In this document: positions 1 to 8,040 of the stretch, in pieces
Layout of the letters: each line of letters starts with the position of its first letter
Numbering within the stretch: the first letter of the stretch is position 1
Assembly: GCF_900659865.1 (NCBI RefSeq)
Contig: NZ_LR213778.1
Span: 1-57,690 of the forward strand
Origin: Hyella patelloides LEGE 07179
Lineage (GTDB): Bacteria; Cyanobacteriota; Cyanobacteriia; Cyanobacteriales; Xenococcaceae
Reading direction: 5' to 3'
DNA: 57,690 nt
The notes under the pieces: model-generated
What the model was told of the DNA's origin: nothing
What the model saw: only the letters and a program-made list of their open reading frames with translations
Database searches by the model: none
Translations under genes and position numbers: made by a program

Positions 1-138
1 TTACATTCTAAGCATATTATTTCCGAACCATATCGAAAACAATTATTTTGGCTGAATTTCTTAAGGATTAACTGCTTAATGTTCCTGAATTCCTAAGTAT
101 TACATTTTGACGTGCGGAAGGTGGGTTTTAGTATTACT

Positions 139-507
139 TTACTCTTCATCCCTAACCCCTCGATTGTATTGCTTCATCTCTACACTATCATTGCCATAGA
201 CACCACTAATTTGATCTCGGCAACAGGCGATCGCAAATTCGTTAAATTCGGCTTCTGCTACATCATACATATCTTGAAAAGTATCGGGCTTAACTCGGCA
301 AAAACGAGGGCGTTGTTCGTAAATAAGGCATTTTCGTGTATCTTTGTCTAAATTAATACACCAACCATCTTTTCCCACCATACCAAGATAAATTTCTAAC
401 TCTTCTGCTGTTAGATACTCTTCTAAATCTGGTCGATCTTCGGGAGTTAAATTGCAACAAGCACCACAATTAGCTACGCAACACCAAGTTTCCTTAATTG
501 TTTTCAT
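139..507 (-). CDS. YkgJ-family cysteine-cluster protein
   Basis: 122-residue protein with the cysteine pattern of the YkgJ (Zn/Fe-chelating cluster) family. Cys9/Cys10, Cys14 and Cys17/Cys18 form the N-terminal cluster (CVANCGACC), and Cys50, Cys60 and Cys70 complete it. The motif RPRFCRVKP follows the last Cys, as is usual in the family. The family is widespread and thought to bind a metal or an iron-sulfur cluster; its biochemical role is not established. The length is that of a complete short member. It starts at an ATG and is the last gene of a loosely spaced leftward group, with about 440 bp of repeats separating it from the KaiA-like gene. Family assignment is fairly sure; function is unknown. 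Confidence 0.85.
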   Translation of the reverse strand: MKTIKETWCCVANCGACCNLTPEDRPDLEEYLTAEELEIYLGMVGKDGWCINLDKDTRKCLIYEQRPRFCRVKPDTFQDMYDVAEAEFNEFAIACCRDQISGVYGNDSVEMKQYNRGVRDEE

Positions 508-627
508 TGTTCCGTGTTCCCCATGTCCTCTTCTAAACTAGATAGTTTATTTTTGACAACTACCTGCTAGTTATTATCAAGAGGCAAGAGACAAAAGGCA
601 ACAGAAAATAAAGGAGCTTCGCTCCTA

Positions 628-669
628 GCTATAAGCTATAAGCCATAAGCCATAAGCTATAAGCTATAA
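628..669. repeat. heptamer tandem repeat (GCYATAA)6
   Basis: Six consecutive 7-bp units reading GCTATAA or GCCATAA, in the order T,T,C,C,T,T at the third base, with a partial seventh unit after 669. Short tandem heptamers of this kind are characteristic of many cyanobacterial genomes. The array lies directly after a perfect hairpin at 612-626 and within a gene-free interval. Confidence 0.85.
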
Positions 670-742
670 GCCAGTTACAAGAAGTTTTAAACATCTCGTA
701 ACTGTAGACTAAGGGGTCTGGAACCCTTCTAGCTTAGAGCCT

Positions 743-811
743 AGTCCTAAAGGATACCGCTTCCCTAAAGGACTTCCTTCGGTCGCGCGATGCGTAGCGA
801 GTCCTTTAGGG
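743..811. repeat. dispersed palindromic repeat, copy 1
   Basis: The element begins AGTCCTAAAGGATACCGC and ends GAGTCCTTTAGGGC, so its ends form an inverted repeat (TCCTAAAGGA against TCCTTTAGG). The GC-rich core around 781-803 contains GGTCGCGCGATGCGTAGCGA. A second copy at 55092-55164 has the same outer arms, but its core is the reverse complement of this one. Neither copy has a reading frame. It resembles the dispersed hairpin repeats common in cyanobacterial intergenic DNA. Confidence 0.8.
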
Positions 812-946
812 CATAAGCTTAAAGCTTAAAGCTTTTTGATAAAGTTTTGTCGTGTTTTATGTCTATTTACTTCGTATCTGAAAAGACATCAAGCCAAAGC
901 AAGCCCAAAAATTTCTTAAAAGTTATCAAAAACAACTAACCACTAA

Positions 947-1414
947 CTAGCTAGCAAGATTAGAGATCAAACAAGTTTCTTTGACCACACTGCGATACAT
1001 TTCTCCCAAGTGAGCGATCACATCAATTAAAGCTAGACGATAATCGCTAAGAAAGTCTGGTTGTATTCCTTCAAGTTTTAATTTACGAGATAAATCATCC
1101 ACTAATTCCATGTGGATTTTGACTACTTTATCCACGGGAAGATTAACAAAAAAAGCTGTTTCGACAAAGCGATCGATTTGCTCATTAATTAGATTTTCAT
1201 CGTTAAAATAATCAGTAATAATTTGATAGTAAGCTATTTTAAATTCTTGAAGTAGTTTTTCTTGCTCCAGACTAGAAAGTTGCTCAAAAAATTGCTGATA
1301 ATTTCTTTGAGAGTAAATACCTGAATAGCCTAATCGCTCTTTCAATTTGGAATTAAGGCGATTTTGCTTGAATTTTTCTCGATTCGCTCGATCTTCTGGT
1401 ACAAATTCAGGCAT
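947..1414 (-). CDS. orphan KaiA-like protein, C-terminal domain only
   Basis: 155 residues. Residues 27-34 (RLGYSGIY) and everything from about 60 to 145 follow the C-terminal domain of the clock protein KaiA: DYF near 68, then IHMELVDD at 100-107, then DYRLALIDVIAHLGEMYR at 124-141. This domain dimerises as a four-helix bundle and stimulates KaiC autophosphorylation by binding the KaiC tail. The N-terminal pseudo-receiver of full-length KaiA (about 280-300 residues) is absent, as in the short KaiA of some filamentous cyanobacteria. No kaiB or kaiC is adjacent. The ATG at 1414 was chosen over an in-frame TTG at 1432 because a Shine-Dalgarno-like AGGAGA lies between them, about 9 bases upstream of the ATG. 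Family is clear; whether it acts on KaiC is inference. Confidence 0.85.
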   Translation of the reverse strand: MPEFVPEDRANREKFKQNRLNSKLKERLGYSGIYSQRNYQQFFEQLSSLEQEKLLQEFKIAYYQIITDYFNDENLINEQIDRFVETAFFVNLPVDKVVKIHMELVDDLSRKLKLEGIQPDFLSDYRLALIDVIAHLGEMYRSVVKETCLISNLAS

Positions 1415-1610
1415 CAATATCTGTCTCCTCAACTATTAATTATTTAATTATTAATAGCAGATTTGTTTTTATAATTAGCAATTTATGACTCCCCACCCCT
1501 AAACATTAGTTCTCTAATTATAATGAATTTTATTCTTCAATATTGTCAACACGGAAGTCCCCATTCGTCCCGTCAAGCGGGATAATCAGGATAAATGGAA
1601 TATGCTTCCC

Positions 1611-1853
1611 TCATTTCCTCTCGTCAATCTCCGCTTTGGAGCGAGATAGCATAGTTGCTTTTAGATGTTCTGTTTCTTGCTGCTGTTCAACCATTAACTT
1701 TCTGGCTTCTAATTCTATTTTTTGGCTAGAAGTTTGTTTGATTTCTGCTTGAGAACGGATTAAGAGATTTTGCTCAATGTGTTCTTCTTGCTGATGCGAT
1801 TTTGCTACTGTTTTTCTGGCTTTTTTTTCAGTATTCATTTTTGGATATCCCAT
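1611..1853 (-). CDS. small charged hypothetical protein
   Basis: An 80-residue reading frame, very rich in Glu, Gln, Lys and Arg, with spacing that suggests one long alpha helix or coiled coil. I do not recognise a family. The first ATG is at 1853; a second in-frame ATG (codon 6, at 1838) is equally possible, and neither has a strong ribosome binding site. It sits between the KaiA-like gene and a zinc-ribbon gene on the same strand, with gaps of about 35 bp upstream and 200 bp downstream. Reality as a gene is likely but not certain. Confidence 0.45.
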   Translation of the reverse strand: MGYPKMNTEKKARKTVAKSHQQEEHIEQNLLIRSQAEIKQTSSQKIELEARKLMVEQQQETEHLKATMLSRSKAEIDERK

Positions 1854-1888
1854 CTTGCAAATTAATTAACTTTATTCAATTTTGTTAT

Positions 1889-2092
1889 CTAAATAGCAAC
1901 GGCTCGATCGCGTTTCAACAGATTAGCTGATAAATTGACAACTCTCTTTTCAGAAAATTGATTTTTTTCTTTAATGTCCGACAAATCTGGCATTTCTTCC
2001 CAACATTTTCGGCAAAACCAATATTCTCGATGGTTACAAAAGTGATGCAACATCGGACTGGAACAACAAGGACAAGTGCTAACAATTTTCAT
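1889..2092 (-). CDS. small zinc-ribbon protein
   Basis: 67 residues with two CxxC knuckles: Cys7/Cys10 (CPCC) and Cys27/Cys30 (CRKC), 16 residues apart. This is typical of a treble-clef or zinc-ribbon fold binding one zinc ion. Aromatic residues between the knuckles (YWF) and a basic tail (LLKRDRAV) complete a compact domain. Small proteins of this kind are frequent in cyanobacteria, and some stand near response regulators; here a CheY-like receiver gene lies 230 bp upstream on the same strand. No enzymatic motif is present. Zinc binding is inferred from the cysteines; the target (nucleic acid or protein) is unknown. Confidence 0.65.
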   Translation of the reverse strand: MKIVSTCPCCSSPMLHHFCNHREYWFCRKCWEEMPDLSDIKEKNQFSEKRVVNLSANLLKRDRAVAI

Positions 2093-2322
2093 GATTATTT
2101 TTACTCCAGATGGTTATTAAGTAGAATTGGTTAAACAAAGTTTTTTACATAACTGATCGTAACTGCTTTTTACCTTAATTATCAAAATTCCTCCCAATCG
2201 ATCGCTCTTTCACTCGATCCCAATCATAATTTTTAAATTTGAAGAACTTGTGAAGAAGTCAAAAAAATCCCAAGAAAATCTGAATAATTATGCACTACAA
2301 TTACATAACAACTGCTTGCTAT

Positions 2323-2709
2323 TTACTGACTCCAGCCGAGAAATCCCGCAATTTGACTTGCCAAAGTTAAAGAATCAAAAGGCTTATTAATTACCCCTTT
2401 AGCACCAGCAGCATAGAAGCGACGACGATCGCTAGCTTGGGCTTTGGCGGTAATAAATACCACGGGAATTTGTTGAGTTTTCGGGTTAGCTCTAAGTTGA
2501 GCGATGGTTTGTAACCCGTCTAAGTCTGGCATCATCGCATCTAGTAAAATAGCATCGGGTTGTTCGGTTTCAGCGATCGCTATTCCTTTTCTACCACCAG
2601 AAGCACTTAGCATTTTCCAACCAGCTTCTAATTCGATACAAAAACAAGCCAAAGCTCTTACGTCTTCTTCATCATCAATGAATAAAACACGTTTCGTTTT
2701 AGTAGTCAT
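2323..2709 (-). CDS. CheY-like single-domain response regulator
   Basis: 128 residues, a complete stand-alone receiver domain. The acidic pocket is Asp12/Asp13/Glu14, the phosphoacceptor is Asp57 (ILLDAMMPD), the switch Thr is Thr87 and the conserved Lys is Lys109 (NKPFD). There is no output domain, so it probably works by protein contact or as a phosphorelay intermediate. It lies just downstream of the large histidine kinase gene on the same strand (about 215 bp gap), making that kinase its most likely partner. All residues needed for phosphorylation are present. Confidence 0.9.
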   Translation of the reverse strand: MTTKTKRVLFIDDEEDVRALACFCIELEAGWKMLSASGGRKGIAIAETEQPDAILLDAMMPDLDGLQTIAQLRANPKTQQIPVVFITAKAQASDRRRFYAAGAKGVINKPFDSLTLASQIAGFLGWSQ

Positions 2710-2923
2710 TTTTTATAAGACAAACAAATATATTAAAAAAATTTATTATTTCTATAATTTACAATACAACAGTAAATGTCTTGTTTAAGATCAGCCAAAT
2801 TTCTGAAAATTATTGCGCTAAAAATGAATTAATTGTGTAGACAAGAATTTTTAATTAGACAGTAGATACGTTTCAGCGAAACTTCTGCAACCAATTTGCG
2901 GTAACCTCTGTACCAGATTAGAT

Positions 2924-5900
2924 TTATTCAAATTGTTGAGGAATTGTAAAGAAGAAAGTACTGCCTTCGCCGTAAATGCTTTCTGCCCAAATTTCACCTC
3001 CATGTTGCTCTACAATGTGACGACAGATTGCCAAACCTAAGCCTGTACCTCCTTTTTTCCGAGAATCAGAAGCATCTACTTGTTGAAAGCGTTCAAAGAT
3101 TGTTTCTAGTTTGTCGTGGGGAATGCCTCTGCCTCGATCTTTGACTGTAAAGAGAATGTTTTTATTTTGTTGTTGGCAAGTTATCCAAATTTTACTATTT
3201 TCAGGAGAAAACTTAATGGCATTACTAATAAGATTAGATAAAGTTTGCACGATGCGATCGCTATCTGCTAAAAATTCTAGAGCTGGGGTGTTATCTTGCA
3301 GCACAATTTGATAATTCTGGGCTGTTGAGCCTATAGTATCTATGGCTTGTTGAATTAACTCGGTACTATTACACTGTTGTTTTTCAATTTGGTCTCTGCC
3401 TGATTCTATGCGTTCGAGATCGAGAATATCGTTAACTAAGTTTATCAGGCGATCGCTATTTTTGAGAGCCATGTTTGCCATTTTTACTCCTGCGGGAGAA
3501 AGTTCACCCAAATGTCCCGCGCTGAGTAATTTAACCACTCCATAAATAGAAGTCAGAGGGGTTCGCATTTCGTGACTCGCAATAGATACAAATTCACTTT
3601 TCATTCGTTCGATTTGTTTGCGATCTGTAATGTCATCAATCATCGAGAAAAATCCTTGGACCTCATTATTGGCATCAAAATCGGGAATATAGGTAGCATT
3701 CATCCAATAGGGATGACCATTTTCATTAGTGGACTGAAATTCAAACGAGACTACTTTTCCTGATAAAGCTGTTTTAATATAGGGCAGCATTTTTTGATAG
3801 TCGTCTGCGGAGAATAAGTCGGCAATCTCAAGTCCTAAAAGAGTAGAGCGGGGTCTGCCAAACCAGGTTTCGTAGGTACGATTGTTGTAAAGATAATGCT
3901 GCTGTTTATCGATATAAGCGATTAAAACTGGTAACCCATCGGTAATCAGTCTTAGTTGTTCTTCGCTGCGCTGGAGAGATTTTTCTGCTTCGATACGTTG
4001 GCTAATATCCATAACTGTTCCCCAAACTTTGAGAACTTTGCCTTGACTATTTACTGTTGGCTCTCCTCTACTTTCTAGATATTTAATTGTGCCGTTGGGT
4101 AGGATAAAACGATAGTTAAAATGCCAAGGTTTTCCTTCTTGATGTCCCTGTCTTAGAGTTTTTTTGACTAACAGAAGGTCTGCTGGATAGACACGGTTTA
4201 AAATATCTTCACAAGGAGGTACAGAGCGATTTTTGGGAAAGCCTAAAATCTCGAATAATTCTTCTGACCAACCTAATTGTTGAGGGGCAAAATTATATTC
4301 CCAGCTACCAATTTTGGCTATTTTTTCCGCTTTTGTGAGTAAATCTTGGGAAGCTTGCAGTTTTTCTTTAGCTTGTTGTTGCTCGGTAATATCTTTAAGC
4401 ATTACTGTCAACAACAGTCCTTCTCGCGTTTTTAATTTAGCAATAGAAGCTGCTGCGGGAAACTGCTCTCCGTTTTTGCGCAGACCAGAGACATTAGAGT
4501 TACGCTCTGCCATAGTGCGGGATTGTAGTGCCGATTTACTAAAATAATCGACGTGAGTTCGGTGTATCTGGCGAAATACTTCGGGTAATAAAATATCTAG
4601 TGATTTTCCGATGATTTCAGTTGCTTTGTACCCAAAAATCTTTTCTGCACCTCGATTAAACATTTGAATTTGCTGCTGTTGGTCAATGGAGATAATTGCT
4701 TCATCGGCATTATCTAGAATACCTGTGAGTTTTTGCTGATTTTCTCTTAAAGCTGCTTCTGTTTGCTCCCGTTCGGCTATTTCTTCTTTTAATAGTTGGT
4801 TGGTAGTGGTTAACTCAACAGTACGCTCTGCTACCATTGATTCGAGGTTATCGAGTAACTGAGCATGAGACAAAGCAATACCAATTTGATTGGCTAACTG
4901 GGTTAGTAGACTAATTTCATTTTTTTGCCATTCTCTGGGATTATGGCATTGGTGTGCCACCAATAAACCTTTGATTTGGTTTTGAGAAAGAATCGGAACA
5001 ACTAGTTTGGCTTGGATTTGAAACTGTTTTAGTAGTTGCTTAATTTCAGTCGCAATGGCAGCCGTTGCCAAATTATTAATAGCTAAGATTTCACCTTGAC
5101 GATATTTTGCCAGTTGTTCGCCGATTAAAAGGGGATCGACCAGTTCATAACCCAACATGGGTGGGAGATTGGGAAGAATCGCTTCACTAATTGCTAGTGC
5201 GGTATTATTAGGAAGTATCTCCACAATCAAAACGCGATCGCAGGTTAATAAATGCTGTACTTCGGTAACGGTAGTTTGCAGAATTTCTTCAATATCAATG
5301 GAAATCCGAATTTTACGGGTAATTTCTGCTAATAACTTAGTCTGTCGATATTGATGTTCTAGTTTATTCCAGAATCGACGCTGTTCGCTAATATCAATAC
5401 CTGTGGCAATGATAAAGTTTACTTTTCCTTGAGCATCAAAAAGAGCCGTGTTTGACCAAGATATTAAATGACGAGTGCCATCTTTAGCCAGCCAATAGTT
5501 GGTGTATTGATTGGGAACTTCTCCTGCAAGTAATCGTTCAAATACTGCTTTAACTGTGGATTTTTCTTCAGGAGCAACTAAATTTTCCCATATTTGCTGA
5601 CCTTTAATTTCGGTAGAGCTATAGCCAGTAACTTGTTCGCAGGTATGATTAAAACTAACTATTGTTCCCTGGTGATCTAATACGGCGATTAACGCATCGA
5701 CAGTATTAATAATTGCCTTAGAAAAATCCCGTTCTTGTTGTAGTTGCAATTCAGTATTTTTGCGTTCACGAAGTGCAGTTTGCTGTTCGCTGATGTCTCT
5801 AGTAACTGCCAACAGTGCAGTAATCCGATTCCCATCTCGTAAAGGAACAGCATTTGTTTCTAGCCAGCGAGGTGTCCCTTTTAAGCCAGTTAATTTAAAC

Positions 5901-6559
5901 TCCAATCTGCCAGATTTGCCCTCAAAAACACTTTCTGTAAGCTCAATAAAAGCTTGACGATGTTGAGGATTTACTAGAGGATAAAACGATTTCCCAAGTA
6001 TTTCTGCAAGAGAATCAGCTTCAATGATAGCTAACTCCGCAGGATTTATTTCTAGTAGTTTTCCTTCACGATCCAGTAATTTGACGCATTCTGGTTCAGA
6101 CTCAACGATCATACGGAGTAAGTTTTCGCTTTTGGCGAGTTTTTCTTCTGCTAAGGCGAGATCGCTATTCTGATTCACCAAAGACTGAAACAAACTTTTA
6201 GCACTCAAAACTCCAATTATTTCTTGACTATCCCCTAAAACTGGCAAATAACTAATTGAATGTTGTTGCAGAACAGCGCAAACTGATTGAATATCATCGC
6301 ATTGCGAATAGGCTACAGTAATTACTGGCGACTTCATCACCCGTTCGACAGTTGTAGCTGTGATATCAAATCCTTGAGCAATTGACTTAATAACATCACT
6401 TTGAGTCAGAATACCGATTAATTGTGCTGCTGCAACTACCAAAACACAACCAGCTAAGCTCTTTTGCCGTTTTTGGCTCATTAAAGCAGTTACGTCCGAC
6501 AATAAAGTATCTGGCGCGACAATTAAAAGATTACGTTCTATGAAGTTATTAATACACAC
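2924..6559 (-). CDS. CBS-PAS-GAF multi-sensor histidine kinase
   Basis: 1211 residues. Order of domains: tandem CBS pair (about 12-128, often adenosine-nucleotide sensing), PAS (about 145-260), PAS (about 275-395), GAF (about 405-570), a short coiled coil, then three PAS domains (about 605-725, 740-860, 870-985), HisKA and HATPase. The H-box SHEMRTPLTS places the phosphorylated His at 996. The N-box Asn lie at about 1109/1113, the G1 box DRGRGIP at about 1141 and the G2 box GTGLG at 1171-1175. No transmembrane segment is obvious, so it is probably cytoplasmic. There is no C-terminal receiver; the CheY-like gene just downstream probably receives the phosphoryl group. Translation appears to start at GTG 6559, with AGG about 7 bases upstream. 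Kinase function is certain; the signal is unknown. Confidence 0.93.
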   Translation of the reverse strand: MCINNFIERNLLIVAPDTLLSDVTALMSQKRQKSLAGCVLVVAAAQLIGILTQSDVIKSIAQGFDITATTVERVMKSPVITVAYSQCDDIQSVCAVLQQHSISYLPVLGDSQEIIGVLSAKSLFQSLVNQNSDLALAEEKLAKSENLLRMIVESEPECVKLLDREGKLLEINPAELAIIEADSLAEILGKSFYPLVNPQHRQAFIELTESVFEGKSGRLEFKLTGLKGTPRWLETNAVPLRDGNRITALLAVTRDISEQQTALRERKNTELQLQQERDFSKAIINTVDALIAVLDHQGTIVSFNHTCEQVTGYSSTEIKGQQIWENLVAPEEKSTVKAVFERLLAGEVPNQYTNYWLAKDGTRHLISWSNTALFDAQGKVNFIIATGIDISEQRRFWNKLEHQYRQTKLLAEITRKIRISIDIEEILQTTVTEVQHLLTCDRVLIVEILPNNTALAISEAILPNLPPMLGYELVDPLLIGEQLAKYRQGEILAINNLATAAIATEIKQLLKQFQIQAKLVVPILSQNQIKGLLVAHQCHNPREWQKNEISLLTQLANQIGIALSHAQLLDNLESMVAERTVELTTTNQLLKEEIAEREQTEAALRENQQKLTGILDNADEAIISIDQQQQIQMFNRGAEKIFGYKATEIIGKSLDILLPEVFRQIHRTHVDYFSKSALQSRTMAERNSNVSGLRKNGEQFPAAASIAKLKTREGLLLTVMLKDITEQQQAKEKLQASQDLLTKAEKIAKIGSWEYNFAPQQLGWSEELFEILGFPKNRSVPPCEDILNRVYPADLLLVKKTLRQGHQEGKPWHFNYRFILPNGTIKYLESRGEPTVNSQGKVLKVWGTVMDISQRIEAEKSLQRSEEQLRLITDGLPVLIAYIDKQQHYLYNNRTYETWFGRPRSTLLGLEIADLFSADDYQKMLPYIKTALSGKVVSFEFQSTNENGHPYWMNATYIPDFDANNEVQGFFSMIDDITDRKQIERMKSEFVSIASHEMRTPLTSIYGVVKLLSAGHLGELSPAGVKMANMALKNSDRLINLVNDILDLERIESGRDQIEKQQCNSTELIQQAIDTIGSTAQNYQIVLQDNTPALEFLADSDRIVQTLSNLISNAIKFSPENSKIWITCQQQNKNILFTVKDRGRGIPHDKLETIFERFQQVDASDSRKKGGTGLGLAICRHIVEQHGGEIWAESIYGEGSTFFFTIPQQFE

Positions 6560-6910
6560 AAAAAAACCTATATAAGATATTCAAACTCTTATTGAGGTCT
6601 GAAGCGTAAGAGCAAAATGATTTATCTGTATTCTAAGTTACTACCTTAATAATCAGACCAGTAGATGGATTCAATTAAAACATAATACACATCTTATCTG
6701 TTCTGAAACCAAGAGTTTCCAATAGTTTTAGGGAATATCAATTTTTCTAAATATAAATTTACAATACACTCCTGACTTTATGTATAAGCAAAACATAGTT
6801 TTCCTATACCATTTAATTTAAAATATTTTTCTTCACAATTTTCTCAAGTTTCTTCTCTAAATTATTGGGCAAGCGTATTTTAGGCTTACTAAACATTGAG
6901 GTCATTCAGA
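6560..6910. other. gene-free interval upstream of the histidine kinase
   Basis: A divergent intergenic stretch of about 350 bp between the leftward histidine kinase gene and the rightward DUF2949 remnant. It is very AT-rich and must hold the kinase promoter. I see no convincing promoter pair, hairpin or reading frame. Confidence 0.5.
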
Positions 6911-7027
6911 ATGTTAGAGCAATTAATTGATTTTTTGAGTTCAGAGTTAGAGATTTCAGCAGAAGCAATTTCTCTAGCAAAAAAAGCTGGAACTCCACAG
7001 CCTCAGATACTACCAATAATTCTCTAG
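6911..7027 (+). pseudogene. DUF2949-like remnant, cut by an in-frame stop
   Basis: The 38-codon frame begins MLEQLIDFLSSEL and continues ISAEAISLA...ILPIIL. This follows the start of the cyanobacterial DUF2949 family, whose members usually continue LPxxLWQYGL for a total of about 60 residues. Here the codon expected to be Trp (TGG) is TAG at 7025-7027, immediately followed by CAA TAT (Gln-Tyr); after that the frame departs from the family and stops again within nine codons. I read this as a decayed or C-terminally truncated copy. The family match is from memory of the pattern and needs a profile search. It could still be a functional short peptide. Confidence 0.5.
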
Positions 7028-7147
7028 CAATATAGGCGACTAGACAAAAAAGAATGAAACCGCGTACTTGAGAGAAGCTTTATGGCGACACAGGTTCGCC
7101 ATCTTGTAAGCCCCGTTTGTTTAGAAGTGTCTTAATTATTAAAAATC

Positions 7148-7549
7148 ATGAAAACTCACACAGAATATCTATACTCTTTTTCTAATGCTAGTCTTACTCT
7201 CAAAGTAATCGAGCATTTACGCGATCGCTGTCAATCAATGTTAAACTCAGTAGCAGTCATTAATCTCATCGATCGTTGGCTAATTAAAATTAAGCTAAAA
7301 GACTCTATTGGTGTTAACCGAGTGAAAAATTTGCAAGCTTTCTTGAATGAACTCGGTTTCCCCTATCAACCAACACCAATAATCACAATCGCTTTAGCAA
7401 GATTAGAAATAGGAGAATCGCCAGTTAAGATTATGAATCGCTACAAAGTGGTTATAGTTGCCTACGGTAAACCAGAAAAAGAAGAAATCGAAATCTTTAG
7501 AGAGCAAATTGTCGAGAAATTGGGTTACTGTCCGCAAAATATGGCTTAG
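7148..7549 (+). CDS. hypothetical protein
   Basis: 133 residues; no family recognised. The N-terminal half looks helical and basic, with a segment NLIDRWLIKIKLKDS. The C-terminal half alternates strand-like and helical stretches (KVVIVAYGKPEKEEIEIF) and ends at TAG 7547-7549, one base before a heptamer tandem array begins. It is preceded by a perfect 7-bp inverted repeat at 7082-7102 (ATGGCGA...TCGCCAT). No signal peptide, membrane segment or cysteine motif is visible. It converges on the four-helix-bundle gene. It is probably a real gene, given its non-repetitive composition and start context, but its role is unknown. Confidence 0.55.
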   Translation: MKTHTEYLYSFSNASLTLKVIEHLRDRCQSMLNSVAVINLIDRWLIKIKLKDSIGVNRVKNLQAFLNELGFPYQPTPIITIALARLEIGESPVKIMNRYKVVIVAYGKPEKEEIEIFREQIVEKLGYCPQNMA

Positions 7550-7550
7550 T

Positions 7551-7996
<446 letters not shown>

Positions 7997-8040
7997 TCTT
8001 CCTGTAAAATTAACAACTCCTGACTCTTGACCAGGTGGCT

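Larger units (their letters stand above)
508..946. other. gene-free interval rich in small repeats
   Basis: No coding region is supported here. The stretch holds a perfect 6-bp hairpin at 612-626 (AGGAGC-TTC-GCTCCT), the heptamer array at 628-669, a dispersed palindromic element at 743-811, and three copies of an AAGCTTA-type unit just after it (about 812-835). It looks like a landing or expansion site for cyanobacterial small repeats between two leftward genes. Confidence 0.6.

Noticed and set aside
1-138. Possible end of a gene entering from the left
   Set aside because: The minus-strand frame ending at TAA 1-3 has another stop after a few codons; no coding character was seen.
139-351. rightward frame at 112-351 opposite the YkgJ gene
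   Set aside because: Shadow of the cysteine-cluster gene, which has strong family motifs on the other strand.
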